Shown: positions 17,811 to 28,000 of the stretch, one piece after another | How the letters are laid out: each line of letters opens with the position of its first letter | Numbering within the stretch: the stretch's first letter is position 1 | Assembly (NCBI GenBank): GCA_947503885.1 | Contig: CANNFD010000001.1 | Span: 124,001 to 188,000, forward strand | DNA: 64,000 nucleotides | Reading direction: 5' to 3' | From: an uncultured Olleya sp. | Lineage (GTDB): Bacteria > Bacteroidota > Bacteroidia > Flavobacteriales > Flavobacteriaceae | Notes under the pieces: generated by a model | Database searches by the model: none | Told to the model about the DNA's origin: nothing | Seen by the model: the letters and a program-made list of their open reading frames with translations, nothing else | Made by a program: the position numbers and the translations under genes

Positions 17811-17844
17811 AAAAACACCTATAATTACTTATAGGTGTTTTTTT
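17811..17844. terminator. Bidirectional terminator
   Basis: Perfect stem AAAAACACCTATAA / TTATAGGTGTTTTT with loop TTAC, between the secreted protein gene and the converging metal-resistance island. Confidence 0.88.
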
Positions 17845-17870
17845 GTGATTAAAATTGTTGGAGAATAATT

Positions 17871-18281
17871 TTATAGGTTCATTTCCATATCATGGTCATA
17901 CTTACAACAACCAGGTAAACTTTCATAAGCTTCTAAATTTCCTGTTGCTTTTTCTGTATCGTAACCAGATGCTGCAATAGCATTATGGATTGCCATTTCG
18001 TCTGTTTTAGTGTCGTCAAAAGACACATCTATTTTCTTTTTATCTACATCCCATATTGCACTATTAACGCCCACAACACTATTAGCAGCTTTTTCTATGG
18101 TAGTTTTACACATACCACAATTACCTCTAACACCAAAGGATAACTCCGTCATTGCTATTTCTTTTGACACCTCTGTAGTAGTTGTTTCTGTTTCTTGTTT
18201 AGCTTCGTTTTTACAACTAGTTAAACCTATAGCTGCTACTATCGCTACACTTAAAAATACTTTTTTGTTTGAAAAATTCAT
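17871..18281 (-). CDS. Heavy-metal-associated (HMA) domain lipoprotein
   Basis: 136 residues. Lipoprotein signal with lipobox IGLTSC, an acidic/Thr linker (about 25-45), then an HMA domain (about 47-117). The metal loop is GNCGMC (CxxC), followed by KTTIEKAANSVVGVNSAIWDVDKKKIDV, the usual HMA helix-strand pattern. It would pass Cu+ or a similar soft metal in the periplasm. A C-terminal tail GCCKYDHDMEM adds two Cys and His/Met that could bind more metal. It is the distal end of the copper island, 34 bases after the cusB-like gene. Confidence 0.88.
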   Translation of the reverse strand: MNFSNKKVFLSVAIVAAIGLTSCKNEAKQETETTTTEVSKEIAMTELSFGVRGNCGMCKTTIEKAANSVVGVNSAIWDVDKKKIDVSFDDTKTDEMAIHNAIAASGYDTEKATGNLEAYESLPGCCKYDHDMEMNL

Positions 18282-18315
18282 AGTTTAAAATTTAATTATT
18301 ATTTATTGTTTTTAC

Positions 18316-20079
18316 TTATTCTATAACTTGTTTTACTTCCCCACAGGTTAGCATGGCATCCCCAAAATAAGGGTTAAAAACTTTTTCTTCTTTACTTAAC
18401 CAATAAGCACCTTTGTTATTATCTACCATCGGACAGTATTGATGATACACTTTTTCATTAATCCCAAATACTTCAATTGCATTAGTTAATTGTGTGGATA
18501 GGCTTTTAAAATTAGCTCTTTGACTTTTAATATCTATTGACTTTGATATGGCTATCGCTGCTATTTTTATTTCGGGTTCTAAAGTCATCCAATGGTTATG
18601 TGAATCTTTATCTTTTAAAAGTTTCATATCTACTTTAGATACATTCTCTATTAGTGTTTTTGAGGCTTCTTCAACTTTTTTAGAATCATCATTAACCAAA
18701 GCATCTTTTAAAATTATATAATCATTAAAAACGGTTTTTAATTGCTTTTGAAATGCTTTTGAAACACTTACCCTTTCGTTTAAATTGAAATGTTTATTGC
18801 TCTCTTCCATACCAACATGGCCTTCGTGACCTGTTGAAGTTTTACCACTAGTCTTATTCATCATAGATTTTTTACCTTGTAATTGTGCAGCTGCATCTAC
18901 AGTGAATGTCCCGTTAGTTACAATTTCATCTCCATTATTTAGCCCCTCTAAAACCTGATAGTTATCTCCAATTTGATTACCTAAAGTAATTTTTCGAAGT
19001 TCAAAAACAGGTTGATCTGGTTGAGCTTTAATATACACCACAGAACGTTCTCCTGTCCATAATACTGCTGATGACGGGATAGTCAACACTTGTTTTTTTG
19101 TGGAATTAACTCCTTTAATTTGTCCTTCAACAAACATTCCAGGCTTAAAGTTATTGTCTTTGTTATCAAGTACTGCTCTTAACTTTACAGTCCGCGTTCT
19201 GGTATCTAAAATTGGATTAATAAAATCAACTTTGGATTTAATTTCTTTATTAGAATTTGCATTAGTTGTTATAGAAATCTCTTGACCTTTTTTGAATAAA
19301 TCAATTTGATTTTCATACACATCAAAACTCGCCCAAACCGTGTTTAGATTTGCTATTTTAAGTAAGGGTTGACCTTGCTTAACGTAATCGCCTTGTGCTA
19401 CTAATTTTTCTGAAACAGTTCCAGAAACCGTTGCATATACAGGGAAATTTTCTTTTACTTTTCCTGAGTTTTCTATTTGATTAATCTGATTTTCAGAAAG
19501 CTTCCATAGCTTTAATTTATTGCGTACTGCTTTGTATAATGCAGGTTGCGATTCCTTTAGTGACGATGCTGTAATTAACTCTTGTTGTGCTGCATACAAT
19601 TCTGGCGAGTAAATAGTTGCTAGTAGTTGACCTTTACGTACTTCTTCTCCCGTAAAATTAACATTAAGTCGTTCTATTCTTCCTGAAAAATAACTGACTT
19701 GGACTGCATTGGCTTCTTCATTTTCAACAATTTTTCCAGATAATTTTATGGCATTATCTTCTGTTTTTCCCATACCAACTACAGTCGTTTGTATGTTAGC
19801 AAGAGCCATAGCATTTTCGGTTAGCTTAAATTGATCTGCCAATAGACCATCTGCGCCAGCTTCTGCAGGGATTAAATCCATACCACAAATAGGACAATCG
19901 CCTGGTTCTGGTTGCATAATTTGAGGATGCATAGAGCAGGTCCACATTTGATTCGTTTCTGCTACAGCATTATGGTTGTGTTCTGTTTCTGTATTTGTTG
20001 TCCCTCCAAAAAGTAACCAACCAAACAAAAGTCCTAATGCAAGTAAACCAATATATATTAGTAAGTTTTTATTTTTCAT
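18316..20079 (-). CDS. cusB: CusB-like periplasmic adaptor of an RND heavy-metal efflux pump
   Basis: 587 residues, longer than E. coli CusB (about 400). Order: N-terminal membrane anchor (5-24), heavy-metal-binding YHS-like unit (about 46-71: WTCSMHPQIMQPEPGDCP then CGMDLIP), HlyD/CusB adaptor body with barrel-sandwich and helical hairpin (about 100-400), a His/Met-containing linker, and a C-terminal domain like DUF3347 (about 430-530) ending in a second Cys-containing zone (YHQYCPMVDNNKGAYWL). It connects CusA to the TolC-like channel and hands over Cu+/Ag+. Its start overlaps the DUF305 gene end by 11 bases. Confidence 0.9.
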   Translation of the reverse strand: MKNKNLLIYIGLLALGLLFGWLLFGGTTNTETEHNHNAVAETNQMWTCSMHPQIMQPEPGDCPICGMDLIPAEAGADGLLADQFKLTENAMALANIQTTVVGMGKTEDNAIKLSGKIVENEEANAVQVSYFSGRIERLNVNFTGEEVRKGQLLATIYSPELYAAQQELITASSLKESQPALYKAVRNKLKLWKLSENQINQIENSGKVKENFPVYATVSGTVSEKLVAQGDYVKQGQPLLKIANLNTVWASFDVYENQIDLFKKGQEISITTNANSNKEIKSKVDFINPILDTRTRTVKLRAVLDNKDNNFKPGMFVEGQIKGVNSTKKQVLTIPSSAVLWTGERSVVYIKAQPDQPVFELRKITLGNQIGDNYQVLEGLNNGDEIVTNGTFTVDAAAQLQGKKSMMNKTSGKTSTGHEGHVGMEESNKHFNLNERVSVSKAFQKQLKTVFNDYIILKDALVNDDSKKVEEASKTLIENVSKVDMKLLKDKDSHNHWMTLEPEIKIAAIAISKSIDIKSQRANFKSLSTQLTNAIEVFGINEKVYHQYCPMVDNNKGAYWLSKEEKVFNPYFGDAMLTCGEVKQVIE

Positions 20080-20551
20080 TTTCTAATCGTTTAATCATTG
20101 CTTTCATTTCTTCAATTTCTTTGCGTTGTGCGCTAATAATATCTTCTGCTAATTTCTTAACTTCTGGGTCTTGGATATCTGCACGCTCGCTAGTTAAAAT
20201 AGCAATAGAGTGGTGCGGTATCATCCCTTTTAACCAAAGTACATCGCCTACAATTGGTGCTTGCGCTCTTACTAGTCCTAACGCACTTACAAAAAGCACT
20301 AAACTACCTATTATGATAGCAATATTCTTTTTTTTGTTATTATACATTTTTAGCATAAATAACAACATAATCACAGCCATAGTTGATATCCCTAAACACA
20401 CCATATAAAAACGAGTTAAGCTAAAATAAACGTGATCAATTGCATAAGTGTTTAAGTACATAGTGATGTACATAGTTATAAATGACAAGCCTAACATTAG
20501 GAAAAAGGTCTTGTAATTTCCTTTGTTTGAGTGTTGTTTTGAATGTTCCAT
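20069..20551 (-). CDS. DUF305 family membrane protein
   Basis: 160 residues. Three hydrophobic segments (about 14-35, 45-68 and 77-95) are followed by a periplasmic-type helical domain with the DUF305 signature MIPHHSIAILTSERADIQDPEVKKLAEDI. The paired His and later Met/Glu of this ferritin-like domain suggest metal binding. In Bacteroidetes such genes often sit in copper islands, as here between copA and cusB. It overlaps cusB by 11 bases, so translation is coupled. The role in copper handling is inferred from context. Confidence 0.82.
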   Translation of the reverse strand: MEHSKQHSNKGNYKTFFLMLGLSFITMYITMYLNTYAIDHVYFSLTRFYMVCLGISTMAVIMLLFMLKMYNNKKKNIAIIIGSLVLFVSALGLVRAQAPIVGDVLWLKGMIPHHSIAILTSERADIQDPEVKKLAEDIISAQRKEIEEMKAMIKRLENEK

Positions 20552-20569
20552 AATTATTTAATTTTATAG

Positions 20570-23287
20570 TTAAATTTTTGAATTTCGTAATCGTAAGGCA
20601 TTCCCAATAACCGAAACTGAACTGAAACTCATAGCTAAGGCTGCAATCATTGGTGACAATAATATTCCGAAAAATGGAAATAAAACACCTGCAGCGACTG
20701 GAACTCCTAACGTGTTATATACCAATGCAAAAAACAGATTTTGCTTGATGTTTTTCATCACACTATGACTTAAGTTTTTAGCTTTTACAATACCGTGTAA
20801 GTCGCCCTTAACTAACGTAATCATAGCACTTTCAATAGCGACATCGGTTCCTGTTCCCATAGCAATACCAACATCACTTTTCGCTAATGCTGGCGCATCG
20901 TTGATTCCATCACCAGCCATTGCAACAACTTTGCCTTGTTTTTGTAGTTTTTCTACTTCCTTTAACTTGTCTTCTGGTAACATACTTGCTTTAAAATCAG
21001 TAAGATTTAATTCCGTAGCAACCGCTTGTGCTGTATTGTGATTATCACCAGTTAGCATTATCACAGCAATACCTTTATCTTGAAGTTCCTTAATTGCTTT
21101 GGCAGATGTTGCTTTAATCTTATCGCCAATCACAACATAACCAACAACTTGATTATCAATTGCTAAATAAGAAACTGTTTTACCTTGTTTTTGATAGGTT
21201 TCTGCTTCTTCTTCCATTTCTGAAGAAATTTTTGCTTTAGCATAATTCATCATTTCTGGATTTCCTAATGCTACGTTTTTAGCGTTTACTTTTCCTTCAA
21301 CACCTTTACCTGTAACTGCGCTAAAGCCTTCAGATTTTAAGACGTCTGCTTTCTGCTCTTTACCATATTTAACCGTTGCTTCTGCTAATGGGTGTTCAGA
21401 ATTGCTATTTAGAGACACAATATGTTGAAGCACTTCACTTTCGGAAAAATTAGTACCAAAAGCACCTACTTTTTCAACTGTAGGTTTCCCTTCGGTAATG
21501 GTTCCTGTTTTATCAATGATTAGCGTATCTACTTTGTCTAATTTTTCTAAAGCTTCCGCGTTTTTAATTAGCACACCATTCTGAGCACCTTTACCAACAC
21601 CAACCATCACAGACATAGGTGTTGCCAATCCTAATGCGCAAGGACAGGCAATAATTAAAACTGCAATGGCATTCACAAATGCATACACATAAGCTGGTTC
21701 TGGTCCCCAAATGGCCCAAACCACAAAGGTTATTAATGAAATTATGACAACAACAGGCACAAAATAACCAGAAACTTTATCTGCTAAATTTTGAATTGGC
21801 GCACGACTTCTACTCGCATCATTCACCATATGGATAATTTGAGAGAGTAGGGTATCGCTCCCAACTTTTTCAGCTTTCATAAGGAATACTTGATTCCCGT
21901 TTATAGTTCCACTACTTACTTTATCACCTACAGTTTTGTTAACTGGAATTGGTTCTCCCGAAATCATCGATTCGTCAATAGAAGTTTCACCATCGGTTAT
22001 GGAACCATCTACAGGAATTTTATCACCAGGTTTAACTTTTAAAATATCGTTTAATTCTATGTTGTCGATACTGACCTCAACATCTTCGCCATCCACAATT
22101 TTTGTGGCTTTGTTAGGTGCTAGTTTTAATAATTCTTTTACTGCCGAATTGGTTTTACTATGTGCACGAGCTTCTAACAATTGCCCTAATAACACCAATG
22201 TTAATATTACGGTTGCTGCTTCAAAATAGACGTGTACTGCGCCAGATTCTGACAAGAATTGTTCTGGAAAAAAGTCAGGAAAAAACATCCCAAATACACT
22301 AAATAACCAAGCCACACCAGCACCAATACCGATAAGCGTGAACATATTGAGGTTCCACGTTTTGATACTTCTGTAAGCACGTTCAAAAAACATCCAAGTG
22401 GCATAAAACACAACTGGAATAGATAGTACAAACTGAACCCAATTCCATTTTACCTGATCCATAATGCTGTATAACGGATTGTTTGTCAGCATTTCGCTCA
22501 TTGCAATGATGAAAATAGGTAAGGTGAATATCGAAGCTACCCAAAATTTCTTCAACAGTTTTTTATAGGTTTTTTCTTCAGAAGACAAGTCTGGTTGCAT
22601 TGGCACTAAATCCATTCCACAGATTGGACAAGCTCCTGATTCATCTTTTACGACTTCAGGATGCATTGGGCAGGTCCATTGCTCTGAATTGCTTATCGAA
22701 AGGTTTTGTTCCTCTACCAAATCCATTCCACAAACTGGACAATCACCAGCTTTGTCATAGGTTTTGTCACCTTCGCAATGCATTGGGCAATAAAAAGTTC
22801 CTGTACCTTTACCTTTCGGCTTTTCTACTTTTGCATTTTGAGATGGCTTTTCCCCAAGTTTATGAATGCTATAACTTCCGCCATCTTTTTTTAAAGCGTC
22901 TTGAAATGTTTCAATAGGAATATGAGTTTCCATTTTAATTGTAGCTTCTGCCTTTTCTAAATTGACTGTTGCTTCTGAAACACCTTCCACTTTTGAGAGT
23001 GTTTCTTCAACGTGACTGCGACAACCGTTACAGGTCATTCCGAGTATGTGATATGTGTGTTTCATCTCATCATTGTTCGGGATGTGAATAGTATAGGTAT
23101 CTCCATCCATTTTCAAAGCCTTTTGAAATGTTTCAATAGGAATATGAGTTTCCATTTTAATTGTAGCTTCTGCCTTTTCTAAATTGACAGTTGCTTCTGA
23201 AACACCTTTCACTTTTGAAAGTATTTCTTCAACATGACTGCGACAGCCGTTACAAGTCATTCCGTGTATGTGATACGTGTGTTTCAT
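20570..23287 (-). CDS. copA: Copper-translocating P1B-type ATPase (CopA-like)
   Basis: 905 residues. Order: two HMA domains (about 1-72 and 75-147), each with MTCNGCRSHVE; two YHS-like metal-binding units (FYCPMHCEGDK...CPVCGMDL about 166-195; WTCPMHPEV...CPICGMDLVP about 207-236); then the P-type core with eight spans. Core motifs are present: CPC transport site (about 548), DKTGT phosphorylation loop (about 590), SEHPLA (HP motif), TGDN and GDGINDAPAL. It pumps Cu+ (or Ag+) out of the cytoplasm. The two HMA domains are nearly identical, a recent duplication. It sits between the DUF302 and DUF305 genes, 18 bases from the latter. Confidence 0.95.
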   Translation of the reverse strand: MKHTYHIHGMTCNGCRSHVEEILSKVKGVSEATVNLEKAEATIKMETHIPIETFQKALKMDGDTYTIHIPNNDEMKHTYHILGMTCNGCRSHVEETLSKVEGVSEATVNLEKAEATIKMETHIPIETFQDALKKDGGSYSIHKLGEKPSQNAKVEKPKGKGTGTFYCPMHCEGDKTYDKAGDCPVCGMDLVEEQNLSISNSEQWTCPMHPEVVKDESGACPICGMDLVPMQPDLSSEEKTYKKLLKKFWVASIFTLPIFIIAMSEMLTNNPLYSIMDQVKWNWVQFVLSIPVVFYATWMFFERAYRSIKTWNLNMFTLIGIGAGVAWLFSVFGMFFPDFFPEQFLSESGAVHVYFEAATVILTLVLLGQLLEARAHSKTNSAVKELLKLAPNKATKIVDGEDVEVSIDNIELNDILKVKPGDKIPVDGSITDGETSIDESMISGEPIPVNKTVGDKVSSGTINGNQVFLMKAEKVGSDTLLSQIIHMVNDASRSRAPIQNLADKVSGYFVPVVVIISLITFVVWAIWGPEPAYVYAFVNAIAVLIIACPCALGLATPMSVMVGVGKGAQNGVLIKNAEALEKLDKVDTLIIDKTGTITEGKPTVEKVGAFGTNFSESEVLQHIVSLNSNSEHPLAEATVKYGKEQKADVLKSEGFSAVTGKGVEGKVNAKNVALGNPEMMNYAKAKISSEMEEEAETYQKQGKTVSYLAIDNQVVGYVVIGDKIKATSAKAIKELQDKGIAVIMLTGDNHNTAQAVATELNLTDFKASMLPEDKLKEVEKLQKQGKVVAMAGDGINDAPALAKSDVGIAMGTGTDVAIESAMITLVKGDLHGIVKAKNLSHSVMKNIKQNLFFALVYNTLGVPVAAGVLFPFFGILLSPMIAALAMSFSSVSVIGNALRLRNSKI
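22840..23287 (-). repeat. Near-identical tandem duplication of the HMA-encoding segment in copA
   Basis: The two 74-codon units (about 23064-23287 and 22840-23063) differ at few positions and share an uninterrupted identical run of about 65 bases in the middle of the unit. Both begin MKHTYHI(H/L)GMTCNGC. This is far closer than the usual divergence between HMA domains of one ATPase. Confidence 0.88.
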
Positions 23288-23301
23288 AATTATTTATTTT
23301 T

Positions 23302-23689
23302 TTAAAGTCGTTCTATTACAGTTTTAAGTTTTGTAGTAATTTCCTCAGCAATCACATTTAAATCATCATTATCTACAGCTTGCATGCTAGCCATAGGATT
23401 TACTGCTGAAACTTCAATATCTCCCGAATCTAATTTTTGAACAATAACGTTACATGGTAACATGGTACCAATCTTATTTTCTGCCAACAACGCTTTGTAC
23501 GCATAGGTTGGGATGGCATGCTCCCAAAATTTTATAGTCGTTAAAATTGACATCTAATTTCTTTTTAAGTGTTGCTTTAATATCAATTTCTGTTAACACA
23601 CCAAAGCCTTCAGTTTTGAGTGCTTCTGTTACTTTTTCTATAGCGTCATTAAAACTTCCTTTTACTGTTTTGTTAAAATAATACGTCAT
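23302..23689 (-). pseudogene. DUF302 family protein, disrupted by a one-base frameshift
   Basis: The protein starts in one frame (from 23689: MTYYFNKTVKGSFNDAIEKV, reaching DYKILGACHPN) and continues in another (TYAYKALLAENKIGTMLPCNVIVQKL, ending at 23302). Joined, this gives a normal DUF302 domain of about 128 residues with ILGACxP and the LPCNVxV strand. The break falls at a G run on the plus strand (23510-23512): removing one base restores GACHPTYAYKALLAENK. DUF302 proteins often accompany metal-efflux genes, as here between copA and the TolC gene. Either the gene is truly inactivated or the assembly has one extra base. Confidence 0.85.
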
Positions 23690-23770
23690 AATGTTCTGTT
23701 TTTAATGTTAATAATTAATTTATTTCACTTTGAATTATTTAGACTAACTCAATCTTAAAATACGAAAAAA

Positions 23771-25000
23771 TTAACTCGTTAAGTAATTGATAAGTGCAGA
23801 TTGCACGTAATAGTTTTTTATCGATTCAATTTGACTCATCTGAAATTTTAATTGTAATTCTTGAATATCCAAAACATCATTAAAATCGATAGTTCCTGTT
23901 TCGTAGCTTTTAACTAAAATGGTTTCAGCATCTTTAGCTTGCTTTAGGTTTTTCTCTTGTGTGACAAATTTAATTCGCGATTGATTACGCTGCGAAATGG
24001 CTTTTGATAATTCCGATTTTAGCATATTTAATCGTTGCTCTTTTTGAGATTCTATTTCCTGTTTTCGCCATTCATTTTGTTTAGTTTGTGAGCTGTACTT
24101 TTTATTAAAGATTGGTATGGAAACTGACAACATTGGCATTACCATATCTTTGTACGAACTGGTTATCATTGGACTGTTTTCTTGATTAATATATTCTACT
24201 CCAAAACCTATCATTGGCCCACTTTCTTTTTGATTGAGCAATTCAGACTGTTCCACAGATTGATACACTTTATCATACTTAATTAACTCTGGGTTTATTT
24301 CTAAACTATCATAACTAAAAAAACTGTCTTCTTCTGGAATTTTCATCGAAGATACCACAACAACTTCTGTATTATAATCGCGATTGATTGCACTATTTAA
24401 AGCTGCTTGTATGCCATTATATTGCTGAATTAACACCTCTTTTTCTTGTAGTAATTCATTCTGTCTAATTTGTAATCGCAAAACATCTACTGCTGATGCT
24501 TTACCGACTTCTACCGAAGTTAGCGCAAGCTGTTCATAAGATTCTAAGAGCGCTATGTTGTTATCCAAAACGTCTTGTTTTGCTTTAATTTCATAAAGTT
24601 GATAATACAATTGAGACACAGAAAGTGCTAATTTCCGTTTTGCGATGGTTATGTCTATATATTGCGCATCAGCCATAGAAGTTACATAGTTTTCTCGCGC
24701 AGTTATAGTACCAAACCAAGGAAGCATTTGCATCACAGACACTCTAAACCGTTCCATTGGCATTTCCATTTCAGGTTTTACAGCCATAACTCCCAAATTA
24801 AATTCGGTATTTGGTAAACTATTGACTTCGTTTACTTTTTCTGAAGCAATTTTATACTGAAAATCAAACTTTTGAATTTCGGGATTATTCTTTAAACCTT
24901 CGTTTATAAGTGTTATTAACTCTTGACTTTGAACAGAAAGTACAAATAGTAAAGAACCAAGAAACAAGACTGGTTTTAAATAGGCTTTTAAGTTTTTCAT
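23771..25000 (-). CDS. cusC: TolC-family outer membrane efflux protein (CusC-like)
   Basis: 409 residues with signal peptide (about 1-25). It has the repeated TolC helical pattern: EGLKNNPEIQKFDFQYKIA, LYYQLYEIKAKQDVLDNN, VEVGKASAVDVLRLQIRQNEL and a second half with KDAETILVKSYETGTIDFNDVLDIQEL (x-G-x-D/N-F-x-D-L/V type). It forms the trimeric exit duct for the CusBA pump. The C-terminus is short, like other Bacteroidetes CusC proteins of about 400 residues. Its start overlaps the cusA stop by 4 bases, so the two are translationally coupled. Confidence 0.92.
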   Translation of the reverse strand: MKNLKAYLKPVLFLGSLLFVLSVQSQELITLINEGLKNNPEIQKFDFQYKIASEKVNEVNSLPNTEFNLGVMAVKPEMEMPMERFRVSVMQMLPWFGTITARENYVTSMADAQYIDITIAKRKLALSVSQLYYQLYEIKAKQDVLDNNIALLESYEQLALTSVEVGKASAVDVLRLQIRQNELLQEKEVLIQQYNGIQAALNSAINRDYNTEVVVVSSMKIPEEDSFFSYDSLEINPELIKYDKVYQSVEQSELLNQKESGPMIGFGVEYINQENSPMITSSYKDMVMPMLSVSIPIFNKKYSSQTKQNEWRKQEIESQKEQRLNMLKSELSKAISQRNQSRIKFVTQEKNLKQAKDAETILVKSYETGTIDFNDVLDIQELQLKFQMSQIESIKNYYVQSALINYLTS

Positions 25001-28000
25001 TTTGTTGCTCTTTTAAGTTGAAATTCTGCTCTCCAGCTATATAATACTGGCACTACAAATAAGGTAATAAGTGCAATTAACATCCCTCCAAAACTTGGAA
25101 TTGCCATAGGAATCATAATGTCACTTCCTCTCCCTGTGGATGTTAAAATTGGCAATAATGCTAAAATGGTAGTTGCTGTAGTCATTAAACACGGTCTGAT
25201 TCGTTTTTCTCCAGCTTCAACTATAGATGCTCTAATTTCCTTCTTGTTTTCGGGTGTATTTCTACGGAAAGTTTGCGTTAAATAAGTCGCCATTACCACA
25301 CCATCATCAGTTGCAATTCCGAAGAGCGCAATAAAACCAACCCAAACCGCAACACTCAAATTAATAGGATGCATTTGGAACAAGTCTCGCATATTTTCGC
25401 CAAAAAAACTGAAGTTTAAAAACCAATCTTGTCCATATAACCAAATCATTATAAATCCACCTGCAAAGGCAACCGCAATTCCTGTAAACACCATTAAAGA
25501 CGTGGTTACAGAACGGAATTGGAAGTACAGAATCAAGAAGATAATTGCTAAAGCTAAAGGCACAACAACCGATAACGTTTTTTCAGCACGTAATTGATTT
25601 TCATAGGTTCCTGTGAATTGGTAATTGATTCCTTTTGGAACAGTTAACTCTCCAGAATCTATTTTACTTTGTATTAAAGCTTGTGCGTTTTCAACCACAC
25701 CTACTTCTGCAAAACCATCTAGTTTATCAAATAGCACATAACCGACTAAAAAGGTGTCTTCACTTTTAATCACTTGCGGACCTTGCTCGTAACGAATGGT
25801 TGCTAATTCGCTTAACGGAACAGGACTACCTTTAGAAACAGGAATATAAATTTGTTCTAAATCAGAAGGATTTCCTCGTAATTCTCTTGGGTAGCGTACG
25901 CGAACACCATATCGTTCTCTGCCTTCAACCGTTTGGGTTAAAACCATTCCACCAACTGCGACTTGTAATACGTCTTGCACATCTTGAATAGAAATACCAT
26001 AACGAGCAATTTTCTCTCTATTAATATCGATTAACAAATAAGGTTTCCCAACAATCCGATCTGCAAAAACAGCTTCCTTTTTTACGCCTTCAGCTTCTTT
26101 GATAATGTTTTCTAATTGTACACCAAAAGCTTCAATTTGTTTTAAATCTTGTCCTTTTACCTTGATTCCCATTGGTGCTCGCATTCCTGTTTGAAGCATG
26201 ACCAATCGGGTTTCAATAGGTTGTAGTTTTGGTGCTGATGTTACGCCAGGTAATTTGGTTACTCTTACAATTTCATTCCAAATATCGTCAGGCGATTTAA
26301 TTTCTGGTCTCCAGTTTCGGTAGAATTCACCATCGTTGTCTTCTATTAGTTGAGACCTTTCGACTGCGCTCAAGGTGACATTCTCCGAATTATTTGCATT
26401 AGAAATAAAACGTCCATCTTTCAATTCAAACAAACCATCATCATTAACTTTATAACGTTGACGCTCACCATTGTCATTCAACATATATTCCGGTTTATAT
26501 TGAATAATATTTTCATACATAGATAAAGGTGCCGGATCTAAAGCAGATTCGGTTCTACCTGCTTTACCAACAACGGTTTCAATTTCTGGAATACTGGCAA
26601 CTGCCATATCTAACTGCTGTAAAACTCGTTTGTTTTCTTCTACGCCAGAATGAGGCATTGAGGTTGGCATTAGTAAAAAGGAACCTTCATTTAAAGATGG
26701 CATAAACTCTTTACCAGTATTTTTCATAATAAAAATCCCGGCAATTACAATCGCTGTTGGCACAGATAAAAACAATAGCTTATTATCTAAGCACCATCTT
26801 AAAATACGTGTGTAATATTTTATAAATAGTGTAAAAATGCCTAATAATCCAAAGCAGATGACACTAACAAAAATAAGGTTCCAAAAGATATTTTGGTCAA
26901 CTCCTAAAGGTCTCCAATATTCTGCTAATAGAAATACAATAGCTACAGCTGAAATGATTATATTAATAACATTTGCTTGCTTTTCTTCAACTATTTGTTG
27001 AAGTTTTAACAGGCCTGTTATTCCAAATGCAATTAAGACAATTCCCAACCAATAGCCATAAAACAAGCCTAAAATTCCTGATAAAATCAAAGCAACATTT
27101 AAAATATAACTAAAACTCTTTTTTATACTTTTTCTTCTGAATAAAAACGCTGCAAAAGGCGGAATTAAAAATAAGGCTACAATAATGGAAGCTGTTAAAG
27201 CAAAAGTTTTTGTAAAGGCTAATGGTCTAAATAATTTTCCTTCTGCACCAATCATAGTAAACACAGGAATAAAACTAATAATAGTGGTCATTACTGCGGT
27301 AACTATTGCTCCGGACACTTCAGAAGTAGCGTTATAAACAACTGTGTTTATAGATTGTTTCCCATCGTCTTCGTCTAAATGCCTGATGATGTTTTCTGAA
27401 AGTATGACACCAACATCCACCATAGTACCAATAGCAATTGCAATACCAGAAAGTGCAACAATATTTGCGTCGACATTAAACAGTTTCATAGCGATAAATA
27501 CCATTAAAACCGCAACTGGTAGTAAGCCTGAAATTAAAATGGATGCACGAAGATTAAATACCATAATGATAATAACCAAAATGGTGATTAAAATCTCTAA
27601 TGTTAAGGCTTCATTTAGTGTGCCTAATGTTTCTTGAATCAATTCACTTCTGTCATAAAAAGGAATAATAGTCAGTTGTGATGTACGTCCATCTGCTAAA
27701 ACTTTAGAAGGTAATCCAGAACTTAATTCGTTTATTTTTTCTTTGACGTTCGTGATAACTTCCATTGGATTTGCACCATAACGCGCTACAACAACGCCTC
27801 CAACAACTTCTGCACCTTCTTTATCTAATATGCCTCTTCGTGCTGCTGGACCTAAGGATACTTTACCAATATCTTTAATTTTTATAGATGTAAAATCTTC
27901 GGAAGTTACAACTGCGTTTTCTATATCAGATATAGATTTTACATACCCCAATCCACGCACTAAATATTCAGCTTGGTTGATTTCTAATGTTTGTGCACCA

